A stretch of 64,000 nucleotides of DNA from Lewinellaceae bacterium (GCA_020636355.1 JACJYB010000012.1:62001-126000); one strand, 5' to 3'. Positions 8,815 to 17,774 are shown, counted from the first letter of the stretch. Notes: a model not told the origin generated them from the sequence alone. Numbers and translations are program-made.

Positions 8815-10155
8815 TTACCCGTTCCAATAAATCCATTCCAGCACACGTTGCATGGACCTTCTTGGTTGATTTGCTGAACCGGTAAAATGATTGTTCATAA
8901 AACTAAAAACGTACACCTTGCCGGACCGGGCTTGAACGAAACCACTGAGGCAATGATTGTTTAGCAAACTGCCGGTCTTGGCCCACACATAAGGTGTTCC
9001 CTCCGGACCCGCATACCAGTTCTTTATGGTCCCGGATATCCCGCCGACCGCAAAAATACTTTTGATCCAGTCCAAGCCTTTCAAACGGTAGATGTATTGC
9101 AGGACCTGGACGATGGATGCCGGCGTATTCAGATTATAGCGACTCAGTCCGGACCCATCCACCCATTGAGGCCGATCCGGCAAGTCACTCAGATCTCCTT
9201 TAAGCATATACTCGATGGCCTTGTCCGCTTGCAGTGTATCGGTCACTACTCCGGCTGCCATCAGTAATAATTGCTCTGCCAAAAAATTATCGCTCACCTG
9301 CATCATATGGTGATAAATAGAATCTGCCGGGATGTCCGCGTAGAGCGTCTGCCAGTTCGCATCCTCCAGTGGCTGGTGCCGGGCAAGTACCGGCTTACCG
9401 GAGAGATCTTTGAGCAGCGTTCTGGTTAGTGACGCATTAAGGTGGATGGGAATCTCACGTTCATAACCCTGATGGTCGAATGGCTGACCATTGTAATAAA
9501 AAATATTTTCCGTCTGGTCCCTCCAGACCATACCTTCCGGATGCGTGGTGTCCGGCATCGGATAGAGTAGTTGTGTGAAATACGGGGGGGACATCCGGAC
9601 CTGCCGGGAAAGTGAATCCCCCTGAGCTACCACCACATTTCCGAATAAAGGCATGGCATTACGCTCCGGCTGATAGTACCATTGAAAATCGGCCCAGGAC
9701 CAGCCAGGGCCAAAGGCATCATCCATAAAATCATCCTGGTAGGCAATGGTCTTATCGCTTGCCAATAAAAATTCCTGCAATTGATGACTTTCCGGCAAGG
9801 GAGCATACTCGGTGCCGGGATATCCGGTTCCTTTAATAATCATGGTATCACCAGACATGGTGTAATGCAATAACGGCATCGAGTCACCCATCACCCGCAG
9901 ACTGGTGTAGAGTGTAAGTAGCTTGGTATTGGACGCTGGTGTGAAATAATGATGTGCCTGAATAGCTACCAAAAGCGAATCGGCCAGCGGATCATAAAGT
10001 GCAAAGCCCGTAAATTGGGCATTAAAAATTGGATCCTGCTCAATTTGTTTTTTCAGTTCCTTCCGCTTACCTTTTACCAGGATATTCGGTGAAGAACAAC
10101 TCAGCATCACCAGGCTCATCATCAGGCACAGGCCAAAACCATATCTTATGCGCAT
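8815..10155 (-). CDS. D-alanyl-D-alanine carboxypeptidase, PBP4 (peptidase S13) family lipoprotein
   Basis: 446 residues, within the usual size of the family. Signal peptide with lipobox ending VMLSC (Cys20), so probably a membrane lipoprotein of the periplasm. Penicillin-binding motifs are present: SxxK as Ser75-N-T-Lys78 in FTPASNTKLLT, SxN as VSDN in MQVSDNFLAEQ, and KTG in WAKTGSLLNNHCLSG. It cleaves the terminal D-Ala or crosslinks of peptidoglycan. The start ATG at 10155 lies inside ATGCGCAT, whose other strand carries an ATG of the divergent gene, so the promoters must sit inside the opposing gene. TATTTTTA on the minus strand (about 25 nt before the start) is a -7 candidate. Confidence 0.88.
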   Translation of the reverse strand: MRIRYGFGLCLMMSLVMLSCSSPNILVKGKRKELKKQIEQDPIFNAQFTGFALYDPLADSLLVAIQAHHYFTPASNTKLLTLYTSLRVMGDSMPLLHYTMSGDTMIIKGTGYPGTEYAPLPESHQLQEFLLASDKTIAYQDDFMDDAFGPGWSWADFQWYYQPERNAMPLFGNVVVAQGDSLSRQVRMSPPYFTQLLYPMPDTTHPEGMVWRDQTENIFYYNGQPFDHQGYEREIPIHLNASLTRTLLKDLSGKPVLARHQPLEDANWQTLYADIPADSIYHHMMQVSDNFLAEQLLLMAAGVVTDTLQADKAIEYMLKGDLSDLPDRPQWVDGSGLSRYNLNTPASIVQVLQYIYRLKGLDWIKSIFAVGGISGTIKNWYAGPEGTPYVWAKTGSLLNNHCLSGFVQARSGKVYVFSFMNNHFTGSANQPRRSMQRVLEWIYWNG

Positions 10156-10168
10156 CGTCTACAGATTA

Positions 10169-12028
10169 ATGACTAAAAATAATCGTGTACCGGCTAACAA
10201 CCTAATGGCATGCCTTTTCCTTTGGGGGCTACTTTCACCCTTACCTGCCATTTCCCAGGTGGATCTTATCCCTAATCTGTGGAAAGAAGCTTTAGATCAA
10301 ACCATCCTTCTGCGCAACGAAGGCCATCTCCTTCCTATTCAACACCTGGAATCAACCCGCATTAAATACCTTTCTCTGGGCATGGATGATCGGACGGTCA
10401 AAGATTATCTTTCCCGCTATACCCTGATCGAAGACGGACCGGAAGGAACAACTCCATTCCCGGCCGTCAAGGCAACCTCCACCTTCGACAAAACGTGGGC
10501 ACAGACTGCACAAATAATTGCAGTCAATATGAATGTTCTGAATGCATCAATGTTGGAGCAAATCCGGCAAATAGCTTTGAAGGGCCCTACGGTAATGCTG
10601 GCTTTTGGATCAGCCTCATCCTGGACGCATCAGCAAATGCCGGAAGCCCTTGCCGCAATTGTTTGGGTTCCGGGTGATTTACCGGAGCAACAAGCCGTTG
10701 CAGCTCAGTTGGTTTTCGGCGGCGTGGCTGTAAATAACACCCTCAACTTTGACCTGAATAATGAATTTCGTGCCGGGGCAGGATTAAAAAGCGATCCGGT
10801 TATCCGCCTCGGTTACGCGCCACCAGCCTATGTGCATATGGACAGAAGTTTATTAGCCGACAGCATTCAGGCCATCGCCCGGCAGAGCATCGATGCCCAT
10901 GCTTTTCCCGGCATGCAGGTCCTGGTGGCCAAAGACGGGTATGTGGTTTATCATGAAGCCTTCGGTCATCAAACTTATTCCGCGACAACGCCCCTTGACA
11001 GAAGCGATATATACGACTTTGCCTCCGTCACGAAAGTAACAGCAGGTCTGCCCTGCCTGATGCAGTTTCACGATCAGGGCCGATTGCCCCTGGATGCACC
11101 ACTGCAGGATTTCTGGCCGAGTCTGAAACACAGTGATAAAGCAGATATCCCCCTTCGGGAAGTTCTGGCTCACAATGCCCGTCTTATCCCTTACATCACA
11201 TTTTGGCAAACGGCGAAAAAGAAAAATGGCAATTGGCGGACACATACCTTTAAACAAGACTCCTCCACTCGTTATAATATCTGGATTACCGACTCCCTCT
11301 GGTTGTATAAAAATTATCAGAAGAAAATCGTCAAAGCCATTAAGAAGTCGGCTTTCAATCCCAAGCCAGGTTACGTTTATTCCGGATTGCTCTTTCTGAT
11401 GATCCCTGAATTTGTCCAGCGAATGACGGGCCTGCCCTTTGATGAATACGTCCGTAAGACCTTTTACCGTCCGCTTGGAGCTTACACATTAACACACCGG
11501 CCTTATGAATATTTTCCCCTGGATCGCATTGTACCTACCGAAAATGATACTTTCTTCCGTCATGAACAGGTGCACGGGAGTGTCCATGATGAGAATGCGG
11601 CCATGATGGGCGGGGTCTCCTCCAATGCAGGCTTGTTCGGTAATGCCAACGATCTTGCCAAATTAGCCGAAATGTACCTGCAGTTTGGCACGTATGGGGG
11701 TCAACGTTTTATTTCCGATAGTACATTCCGGGAATTTACCCGCTGTCAGTATTGCAATGAGGGGAACCGCAGAGGCCTGGGTTTTGACAAACCGCTCATT
11801 GAGTACGACCCAAAAACCAGTTCGGTGAGCGCGGAGGCCAGCCCGGCAAGTTTTGGACATTCGGGCTACACCGGTACCTTTTTCTGGGTGGACCCGACCT
11901 ATCATCTTGTTTACATTTTCTTTTCCAACCGGGTTTATCCCACCCGTTTAAGTACCGGCATCTATAACCTAAATGTCCGGCCACGCATTCAAGATGCCAT
12001 TTATAAGAGCTTTATCAATAAATCGTGA
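10169..12028 (+). CDS. Exported serine hydrolase (beta-lactamase family) with relic GH3 C-terminal domain
   Basis: 619 residues from ATG 10169 (MTKNNRVPANNLMACLFLWG, signal peptide ending near AISQ). An in-frame ATG at 10148 is also possible. Residues about 30-220 resemble the GH3 C-terminal (Rossmann-like) domain: the LLRNEGHLLPI signature, and VPGDLPEQQAVAAQLVFGGVAVNNTL as in the end of that domain. Residues about 230-610 are a class C beta-lactamase-like serine hydrolase with Ser286-V-T-Lys289, a Tyr region YVYSG, and HSGYTGTFFW in place of KTG. In Bacteroidota a GH3 N-acetylhexosaminidase is often fused to such a hydrolase; here the GH3 catalytic N-terminal barrel is absent. Role in cell-wall turnover is inference, supported by the divergent PBP4 neighbour. 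The stop overlaps the next start (GTGA). Confidence 0.85.
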   Translation: MTKNNRVPANNLMACLFLWGLLSPLPAISQVDLIPNLWKEALDQTILLRNEGHLLPIQHLESTRIKYLSLGMDDRTVKDYLSRYTLIEDGPEGTTPFPAVKATSTFDKTWAQTAQIIAVNMNVLNASMLEQIRQIALKGPTVMLAFGSASSWTHQQMPEALAAIVWVPGDLPEQQAVAAQLVFGGVAVNNTLNFDLNNEFRAGAGLKSDPVIRLGYAPPAYVHMDRSLLADSIQAIARQSIDAHAFPGMQVLVAKDGYVVYHEAFGHQTYSATTPLDRSDIYDFASVTKVTAGLPCLMQFHDQGRLPLDAPLQDFWPSLKHSDKADIPLREVLAHNARLIPYITFWQTAKKKNGNWRTHTFKQDSSTRYNIWITDSLWLYKNYQKKIVKAIKKSAFNPKPGYVYSGLLFLMIPEFVQRMTGLPFDEYVRKTFYRPLGAYTLTHRPYEYFPLDRIVPTENDTFFRHEQVHGSVHDENAAMMGGVSSNAGLFGNANDLAKLAEMYLQFGTYGGQRFISDSTFREFTRCQYCNEGNRRGLGFDKPLIEYDPKTSSVSAEASPASFGHSGYTGTFFWVDPTYHLVYIFFSNRVYPTRLSTGIYNLNVRPRIQDAIYKSFINKS

Positions 12029-12915
12029 ATTTGCAGCGAAATAAACCTTTTTCCGAACGCATCAAATCATTAAACGCAACAAGCGATCATCAGGAAATCG
12101 CCTATTTATTGGTTTGTCACGTCTTTCCCTGGGATACCGAGCGAGCATTGGAATTGGCTTTATTCAGGACTTTTGCCATTCCTTCTATTTCCAGATTAAC
12201 CGCATCTACCGGTGAACTGGCTAATCGCCCAAGGAAAAGATACGACGATACCGAGCTGATATTATTCGAAATTCTTGAGCACGGATACGACAGCGAACGG
12301 GCTAAAAGGGCCTTTAACCGGATGAATAAAATGCATGGATCTTATGCCATTTCGAACGACGATCTGCTGTATGTCCTCAGCACGTTCATATTTGAACCCA
12401 TTTGGTGGAATGCTCGGTTCGGATGGCGGCCGCTCCGGCAAAATGAAAAAGAATCCGGCTTTTATTTTTTTCGGGAAGTCGGCCGAAGAATGGGCATCCG
12501 GGAATTGCCGGACGATATGGATGCATTTGAAGCCTGGAGCAAAGCCTATGCAGCGAAAAATGCCCGCTTTACTGAGAACAATTACAGGATCGGTAAGCCC
12601 ACGCTGGACCTCGTTTTGGGATTCTATCTACCGAAATGGCTCTTTCCCGTCGGAAGACCCTTTCTGTTGGCCTTACTGGATGAGGCGTTGGTGGACAATA
12701 TGGGATTTCGTAACCCACCGGGGTGGATTCGAAAAACGATGGAAGTCATCATGTCTGTCCGCAAAAGGATTGTAGCTTATTTACCCGAAAGGTCTAAGCC
12801 AAAACTAGGCACCCGGCGACGTCGTCCGACCTATCCGGAAGGATATAAGATCGAAGAAATTGGAACATTTCCGCAAGGGGATCGTAAAACAGAAACTTAT
12901 TCAAAAACGGAATAA
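12025..12915 (+). CDS. Oxygenase MpaB family protein (DUF2236)
   Basis: 296 residues, starting at GTG 12025, which overlaps the preceding stop by 4 nt (translational coupling). The conserved core is recognisable: FEILEHGYDSERAKRAFNRM, NKMHGSYAISNDDLLYVLST, FIFEPIWWNARFGWRPL, REVGRRMGIRELPDDMDAFE, and the tail RRPTYPEGYKIEEIG. MpaB/DUF2236 proteins are helical heme proteins related to latex-clearing protein and to fungal MpaB, which oxidatively cleaves a polyprenyl side chain. The substrate here is unknown. No signal peptide is visible. The pairing with a DUF5995 gene 8 nt downstream suggests a joint role. Confidence 0.85.
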   Translation: MNLQRNKPFSERIKSLNATSDHQEIAYLLVCHVFPWDTERALELALFRTFAIPSISRLTASTGELANRPRKRYDDTELILFEILEHGYDSERAKRAFNRMNKMHGSYAISNDDLLYVLSTFIFEPIWWNARFGWRPLRQNEKESGFYFFREVGRRMGIRELPDDMDAFEAWSKAYAAKNARFTENNYRIGKPTLDLVLGFYLPKWLFPVGRPFLLALLDEALVDNMGFRNPPGWIRKTMEVIMSVRKRIVAYLPERSKPKLGTRRRRPTYPEGYKIEEIGTFPQGDRKTETYSKTE

Positions 12916-12923
12916 TACACATT

Positions 12924-13700
12924 TTGCTTCCAGATGCCAATGAACTGACCAATTTGCAGGCTTCGACGATCGACGGAGTCATCCATTCACTGGACAGGAT
13001 CCTGCTATGGGCAAAAAAGCACAACAACCGGATAGGGTACTTCCCGGCGCTCTACCGCCGGGTCACCATCCGCGTTAAGGAAGGCATTGAAAAAGGCGAA
13101 TTTGATGATGGGCCGAGAATGGAGCGCCTGGACATTCAATTTGCCAACCGCTACCTGGAAGCACTGGAACAATACGCGCAGGGAAAGGAATGTACAGAAA
13201 GTTGGAAACGCACATTTATAGTGGCCCAACGACGCATGCCTATCGTGTTGCAACACCTGATGCTGGGCATGAATGCGCACATCAACCTGGACCTGGGTAT
13301 TTCAGCCCAACAAACCGTGATCGGCCAACCGATAGAATCTATCCAAGCCGACTTTTACCGCATCAACGACCTGCTGATCTCCATGATACGTGATGTAAAA
13401 CAAGACCTGGGAAAAATCTGGCCTTTTCTCCGAATATTGGACCTTTTTGTCGGTAAAGGAGGTGTCTATCTTGCGACAATGGGGCTAAAAGTCTCGCGTG
13501 GATTTGCCTGGAATACAACGAAGAACTTTGCAGAGTCTCCACCCGAAGAGTACGAGGACCGGGTCACCCGAACCGACCAGACCGTTGCCAAGATTGCAGA
13601 AAATATCCTGATTCCCGGCTACCTACTTTCCATTGTCATCCTCTTTATTCGCATTGGCGAGATAGGCAGTGTTGCACGGATCATCAGTAGATTGCAATAG
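12924..13700 (+). CDS. DUF5995 family protein
   Basis: 258 residues. The only start near the conserved region is TTG 12924, 8 nt after the previous stop; no ATG is available before about residue 70. Family hallmarks: YFPALYRRVTIRVKEGIEKGEFDDGPRME, RFANRYLEAL-type motif (FANRYLEALEQY), and MPIVLQHLMLGMNAHINLDLGISA. This mainly helical family of unknown function often sits beside DUF2236/MpaB-type or lipid genes. The conserved His and Asn in GMNAHINLDLG look like metal or cofactor ligands (inference). Last gene of an apparent three-gene operon with the serine hydrolase and MpaB gene. Confidence 0.8.
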   Translation: MLPDANELTNLQASTIDGVIHSLDRILLWAKKHNNRIGYFPALYRRVTIRVKEGIEKGEFDDGPRMERLDIQFANRYLEALEQYAQGKECTESWKRTFIVAQRRMPIVLQHLMLGMNAHINLDLGISAQQTVIGQPIESIQADFYRINDLLISMIRDVKQDLGKIWPFLRILDLFVGKGGVYLATMGLKVSRGFAWNTTKNFAESPPEEYEDRVTRTDQTVAKIAENILIPGYLLSIVILFIRIGEIGSVARIISRLQ

Positions 13701-13772
13701 ATTATGCGGAAGTGAGCTCCGGCATGTATGCGGATTGACAAATCAACTGATGGAGTCCTTATCGTATAAAGC

Positions 13773-13780
13773 TATCTTTG
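13773..13780 (+). promoter_or_regulatory. Promoter -7 box (TATCTTTG) of the tesB-like gene
   Basis: Exact TAnnTTTG match 25 nt before ATG 13805. It overlaps TTG 13778, the start of the longest ORF, and so excludes that start. Confidence 0.6.
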
Positions 13781-13804
13781 TGCCAACTTAAAAGGGAATT
13801 GACC

Positions 13805-14671
13805 ATGGGAACACTGCAAGAACTGCTGGATCTCATTCATCTGGATCAGGATTCATCCAATTTATTTGTAGGGTCCAATTTTGTTACTCCCTGGGGCCGC
13901 GTATTTGGAGGACAGGTACTGGCCCAGGCATTACATGCAGCTTCCAGGACCGTTCCGGAAGATCGTACTGCACATTCCCTGCATGCCTATTTTATTTTGC
14001 CGGGAGATGTAAATGTCCCCATCGAATACCAGGTGGACCGTTCCCGCGATGGGAGAAGTTTCACCACACGCCGGGTAGCAGCCTTACAAAAAGGCGAGAT
14101 CATCTTCATCATGGCCTGCTCATTTCAAACCCGTGAAAAGGGTCTGGAGCATCAGCTTCCCATGCCCAATGTTCCCGGACCGGAAAATGTCCTTTCCGAC
14201 CAGGAATGGTACGCTTCCCTCAAGGATAAGTTGCCAGACCTGTACCGCCGGTACCAGTTTCCGCAACCCATCGAATTCAGACCGATAGAGCGCTACAATC
14301 CCCTGGCCCCTTCGTCGCAACCGCCCTTCCGGCATATCTGGATGCGCGTCCGGGATACCATGCCCGAAGATCCCCGAATTCACCAACAAGTCCTGGCTTA
14401 CGCGTCAGACTACAATCTTCTGAGTACAGCTTATATGCCCCATCAACTGCAAGCGCGCATCGATCGCGTCATGTTTGCCAGTTTGGATCATGCCATGTGG
14501 TTTCATGAAGATTTTCGGATGGATGACTGGCTCCTGTATGCCGTAGATAGCCCTAGTGCCGGCAACAGCCGCGGATTTACGCGTGGAAACATTTTTACCC
14601 GGGAAGGTAAACTAATTGCTTCGGTAACCCAGGAAGGATTAATCCGCTTGATGCAACCAAAGGCAGACTGA
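13805..14671 (+). CDS. tesB: Acyl-CoA thioesterase II (TesB family)
   Basis: 288 residues, the normal TesB length, from ATG 13805. Double hot-dog fold: first half FVGSNFVTPWGRVFGGQVLAQALHAA ... RTAHSLHAYFILPGD ... VDRSRDGRSFTTRRVAALQKG; second half YASDYNLLSTAYMPH ... ASLDHAMWFHEDFRMDDWLLY ... SRGFTRGNIFTREGKLIASVTQEGLIR. The catalytic Asp (SLDHAMW) and Gln (TQEGLIR) of E. coli TesB are present. It hydrolyses acyl-CoA to free acid and CoA in the cytoplasm. Monocistronic with its own -7 box. Confidence 0.92.
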   Translation: MGTLQELLDLIHLDQDSSNLFVGSNFVTPWGRVFGGQVLAQALHAASRTVPEDRTAHSLHAYFILPGDVNVPIEYQVDRSRDGRSFTTRRVAALQKGEIIFIMACSFQTREKGLEHQLPMPNVPGPENVLSDQEWYASLKDKLPDLYRRYQFPQPIEFRPIERYNPLAPSSQPPFRHIWMRVRDTMPEDPRIHQQVLAYASDYNLLSTAYMPHQLQARIDRVMFASLDHAMWFHEDFRMDDWLLYAVDSPSAGNSRGFTRGNIFTREGKLIASVTQEGLIRLMQPKAD

Positions 14672-14788
14672 TTTCAATTGCTAGTCTGCAGTCCGAAACG
14701 TCGTATTCACTACAATTCTTGATATGGCAGGGAGGCGCAGGCAACGAAATGTCAAAATCGTTGTTTCTTTAAAACAAAATTCAAGAAA

Positions 14789-15121
14789 ATGGAGACATAT
14801 TATAACCCGGCCGATTTGGCAAAATTTGGAAAGATTGGAGACTTTGACAAAGCCTTGGCCGATAAGTTTTTTAGTTATTACAACGAAGTTTTTAAGGAAG
14901 GAGCGCTGACCGCACGGGAAAAATCACTGATAGCTCTTGCCGTATCCCATACCGTTCAATGTCCTTACTGCATTGATGCCTATACGACCGATACCCTTGA
15001 AAAAGGCTGCACCGAAGAACAATTGATGGAAGCTGTGCATGTCGCTGCTGCCATCCGCGGAGGAGCATCACTGGTCCACGGTGTCCAGATGATGAATCAT
15101 ACGAAAAAAGTGATGATGTAA
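14789..15121 (+). CDS. AhpD/carboxymuconolactone decarboxylase-like protein linked to ArsS
   Basis: 110 residues. The CMD fold has a redox motif Cys58-P-Y-Cys61 in AVSHTVQCPYCIDAYTTDTL. The sequence matches the arsenosugar biosynthesis-associated peroxidase-like family encoded next to arsS (METYYNPADL.KFG.IG at the N-terminus, AAIRGGASLVHGVQM near the end). The stop codon overlaps the arsS start (TAATG), so the two are translationally coupled. It probably acts as a disulfide or peroxide reductant for the same pathway; the biochemical role is not established. Confidence 0.85.
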   Translation: METYYNPADLAKFGKIGDFDKALADKFFSYYNEVFKEGALTAREKSLIALAVSHTVQCPYCIDAYTTDTLEKGCTEEQLMEAVHVAAAIRGGASLVHGVQMMNHTKKVMM

Positions 15122-16152
15122 TGAAATCACTCAAAGCCTCAGGCCATCCCTTCTCAATCAGCACCTTGCAGCTGGAGCACTTGCACGCACACCGGTCGGA
15201 CCAATTTGCGGACCGGATGGCAGATGCGGGACTTCATCCTTTAAAGCCAACACGTATCGAAATTTTCCAGATCAATGTTGGCAAAATGTGCAATCAGACC
15301 TGCAAGCACTGCCATGTGGATGCAGGACCGGATCGCAAAGAGATCATGACCAGGGAGACTTTGCAGCGTTGTCTGGATATCCTGGCTACCCATGATATTC
15401 CGACCATAGACATCACCGGCGGCGCTCCGGAGATGAATCCGCATTTTCGCTGGTTTGTCGAGGAAGCTGCCAGACTCGGAAAGCACATTATCGACCGGTG
15501 CAATCTGACGATACTGCTGGCAAATCCGAAATACTACGACTTGCCGCAGTTTCTTGCTAAACACCGCGTAGAAGTGGTTTCCTCCCTACCCCACTACACG
15601 GCCGTCCGTACCGACCGTCAACGGGGCGACGGGGTTTTTGAAAAATCGATTCAGGCGATGCGGATGTTGAACGAAGCCGGTTATGGTCAAGAAGGGACAG
15701 GCCTGGAACTCAATCTGGTTTACAATCCGACCGGTGCTATCCTGCCAGGGCCACAACAGGAACTGGAGGCGGACTTCAAGCGCCACCTCCTCAGCGAACA
15801 CGGGGTCTATTTCAATAAACTCTATGTGATTACCAATATGCCGATATCCCGGTTCCTGGATTTTTTGGTCGTATCAGGAAATTATGAGACCTATATGCAG
15901 AAACTGATTGATGCCTTCAACCCCAGTGCTGCAATGGGGGTGATGTGCAGGAATACCTTATCCATCGGATGGGATGGTACCCTTTACGACTGTGATTTCA
16001 ACCAGATGCTGGATATAAAAATTCAGGACGCCCCGGTACATATCGATCATTTTGATCTGGATGCCCTGACCAACCGCTCCATCGTAGTTGACCAACACTG
16101 TTATGGCTGCACGGCTGGCCTGGGGTCAAGTTGTGGCGGACAGGTGGTTTAG
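15121..16152 (+). CDS. arsS: Arsenosugar biosynthesis radical SAM protein ArsS
   Basis: 343 residues. The radical SAM [4Fe-4S] motif is Cys57-N-Q-T-Cys61-K-H-Cys64 (KMCNQTCKHCHVDAGPDR), followed by the family stretch DITGGAPEMNPHFRWFVEEA. The C-terminal cysteine-rich tail QHCYGCTAGLGSSCGG probably binds an auxiliary cluster, as in the family formerly called rSAM_SeCys. ArsS adds a 5'-deoxyadenosyl group to dimethylarsenite to form the arsenosugar precursor. The usual partner, an ArsM methyltransferase, is not present in this window. A short tandem repeat follows the stop directly. Confidence 0.88.
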   Translation: MKSLKASGHPFSISTLQLEHLHAHRSDQFADRMADAGLHPLKPTRIEIFQINVGKMCNQTCKHCHVDAGPDRKEIMTRETLQRCLDILATHDIPTIDITGGAPEMNPHFRWFVEEAARLGKHIIDRCNLTILLANPKYYDLPQFLAKHRVEVVSSLPHYTAVRTDRQRGDGVFEKSIQAMRMLNEAGYGQEGTGLELNLVYNPTGAILPGPQQELEADFKRHLLSEHGVYFNKLYVITNMPISRFLDFLVVSGNYETYMQKLIDAFNPSAAMGVMCRNTLSIGWDGTLYDCDFNQMLDIKIQDAPVHIDHFDLDALTNRSIVVDQHCYGCTAGLGSSCGGQVV

Positions 16153-16157
16153 GGCAA

Positions 16158-16197
16158 GGAGCATGGAGCATGGGGCATGGAGCATGGGGCATGGAGC
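16158..16197. repeat. Short tandem repeat GAGCATGG/GGGCATGG
   Basis: About 40 bp of alternating GCATGGA and GCATGGG units start 6 nt after the arsS stop codon. It looks like slippage-prone, non-coding sequence with no ORF of its own. Confidence 0.7.
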
Positions 16198-16403
16198 GTT
16201 GGGAGAATGTTTGGGCATCCTTGCTAAAGGATATCACGAAAACTTCAACCCTGACTCCGAGGCTACAACCCAACGCAATCCAGGCAAAACCCATCGTCAT
16301 TCCGGTGGTTCACCAGAATTTGTAATACCTGGCCTGCATATTTCGAATGGCGCTTGGAATTCCCGTTTTTGCGTTAACTTCCTATCGATTCAAAATACAG
16401 GCT

Positions 16404-17690
16404 ATGGCACCAAAACGCCGGGAATTTATCCAATTGTCTTCCAAAGGCCTACTTTTGGCTCCATTCATACCGCCGCTAATGCATCAAATGTCAGGCCCGA
16501 CCGCTAAATCCAGTACCTCTAACGCATCACAACCTGTTACGATCATGGCAGATGAACCAAATTTGATTGGCCCATATGGACCATGGGCCGCTGCTCACCA
16601 GGATCAGGCTTTGCCCAGTTTCTCCTTTCGGAGTAATACATGGAATGATCTGGCTGACTGGAAAAAGAAAGCTCATGCCCAGTTGGTCAGTCGTCTGGGA
16701 ATACCTGCTCTGGGTGAAATACCGGCAGTGAATGTTGACCAAATCTACGATTACGATGGACTGCATATAGAGGCGCTGTCCTGGCAGCTTCCATATGGCC
16801 GCCCGACGAAAGCCTTGCTTCTCAAACCGGCCAATGCCCAAGGGCGTCTTCCCGGGATCCTGGCCTTTCACGATCATGGCGGCAATAAATATTTCGGCGT
16901 ACGCAAGATAACACGCATTCCCGGCAGACGACATCCGGACATGGGCGCACACCAGCAGGAATATTACGAAGGGCGTGCCTGGGCCAATGAGCTTGCTAAA
17001 CGAGGCTATGTGGTTCTGGTATCAGATGCCTTTACTTTTGCCAGCAGGAGGGTATGGATGCAAGATGTACCGGAACACCTGCGCAACGGGCTTACGGACG
17101 ACGAACCGGAAAATAGCATTGACATAGCTGCTTACAACCAATGGGCCGGGGAACACGAACACATTATGGCGAAATCCCTTTTTAGTGCAGGGATGACCTG
17201 GCCGGGGGTATTTTTTGCCGAGGACCGGGTGGCACTCGATATCCTCGCCGCACGTCCCGATGTCGATCCGGACCGGCTGGGATGCGGGGGACTCTCCGGC
17301 GGTGGATTGAGGACGGATTTTATGGCCGGACTGGATGATCGCATCAAGTGCTCCGTTACCGTAGGCTTTATGAGCACCTGGAGGGATTTTATTCTGAACA
17401 AATCCTATACGCATACCTGGATGACCTATGTACCACTATTGCCCACGGAGCTGGATTTCCCGGAAATCCTGGGATTACGTGTCCCGCAGCCGACCTTGGT
17501 TCAAAGTTGTGAAAAAGATCCGCTGTACACCTTGCCGGAAATGAAACGCGCGGATGAGCAATTAAAAGCAATTTTTACCAAGGCAGGGGTTGCCGACCAT
17601 TACCGCACCTCTTTTTATCCCGGAGGTCACCAGTTCGGCGCTGCCATGCAGGATGAAGCATTTGACTGGTGGGATCAATGGCTGAAATAG
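16404..17690 (+). CDS. Exported alpha/beta hydrolase (acetyl xylan esterase/dienelactone hydrolase-like)
   Basis: 428 residues from ATG 16404, chosen because KRREFIQLSSKGLLLAP is a Tat-type signal (RRxFIQ); a start at 16347 would put it inside the protein. The alpha/beta hydrolase core shows LPGILAFHDHGG (oxyanion side), nucleophile Ser298 in GGLSGGG, an acid Asp in QSCEKDPLYTLPEM, and His in YPGGHQFGA. Likely a periplasmic or surface esterase acting on acetylated carbohydrate or a similar ester; the downstream GH97 gene fits a glycan role, but that is inference. Confidence 0.78.
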   Translation: MAPKRREFIQLSSKGLLLAPFIPPLMHQMSGPTAKSSTSNASQPVTIMADEPNLIGPYGPWAAAHQDQALPSFSFRSNTWNDLADWKKKAHAQLVSRLGIPALGEIPAVNVDQIYDYDGLHIEALSWQLPYGRPTKALLLKPANAQGRLPGILAFHDHGGNKYFGVRKITRIPGRRHPDMGAHQQEYYEGRAWANELAKRGYVVLVSDAFTFASRRVWMQDVPEHLRNGLTDDEPENSIDIAAYNQWAGEHEHIMAKSLFSAGMTWPGVFFAEDRVALDILAARPDVDPDRLGCGGLSGGGLRTDFMAGLDDRIKCSVTVGFMSTWRDFILNKSYTHTWMTYVPLLPTELDFPEILGLRVPQPTLVQSCEKDPLYTLPEMKRADEQLKAIFTKAGVADHYRTSFYPGGHQFGAAMQDEAFDWWDQWLK

Positions 17691-17774
17691 AAAAGGTGCT
17701 TTTCGCCGCCTGCTTAAGGCATTTCGCTGGATTCTCCTTAATTTGGCACTATTCCAAATTAATAAATCGTAATC

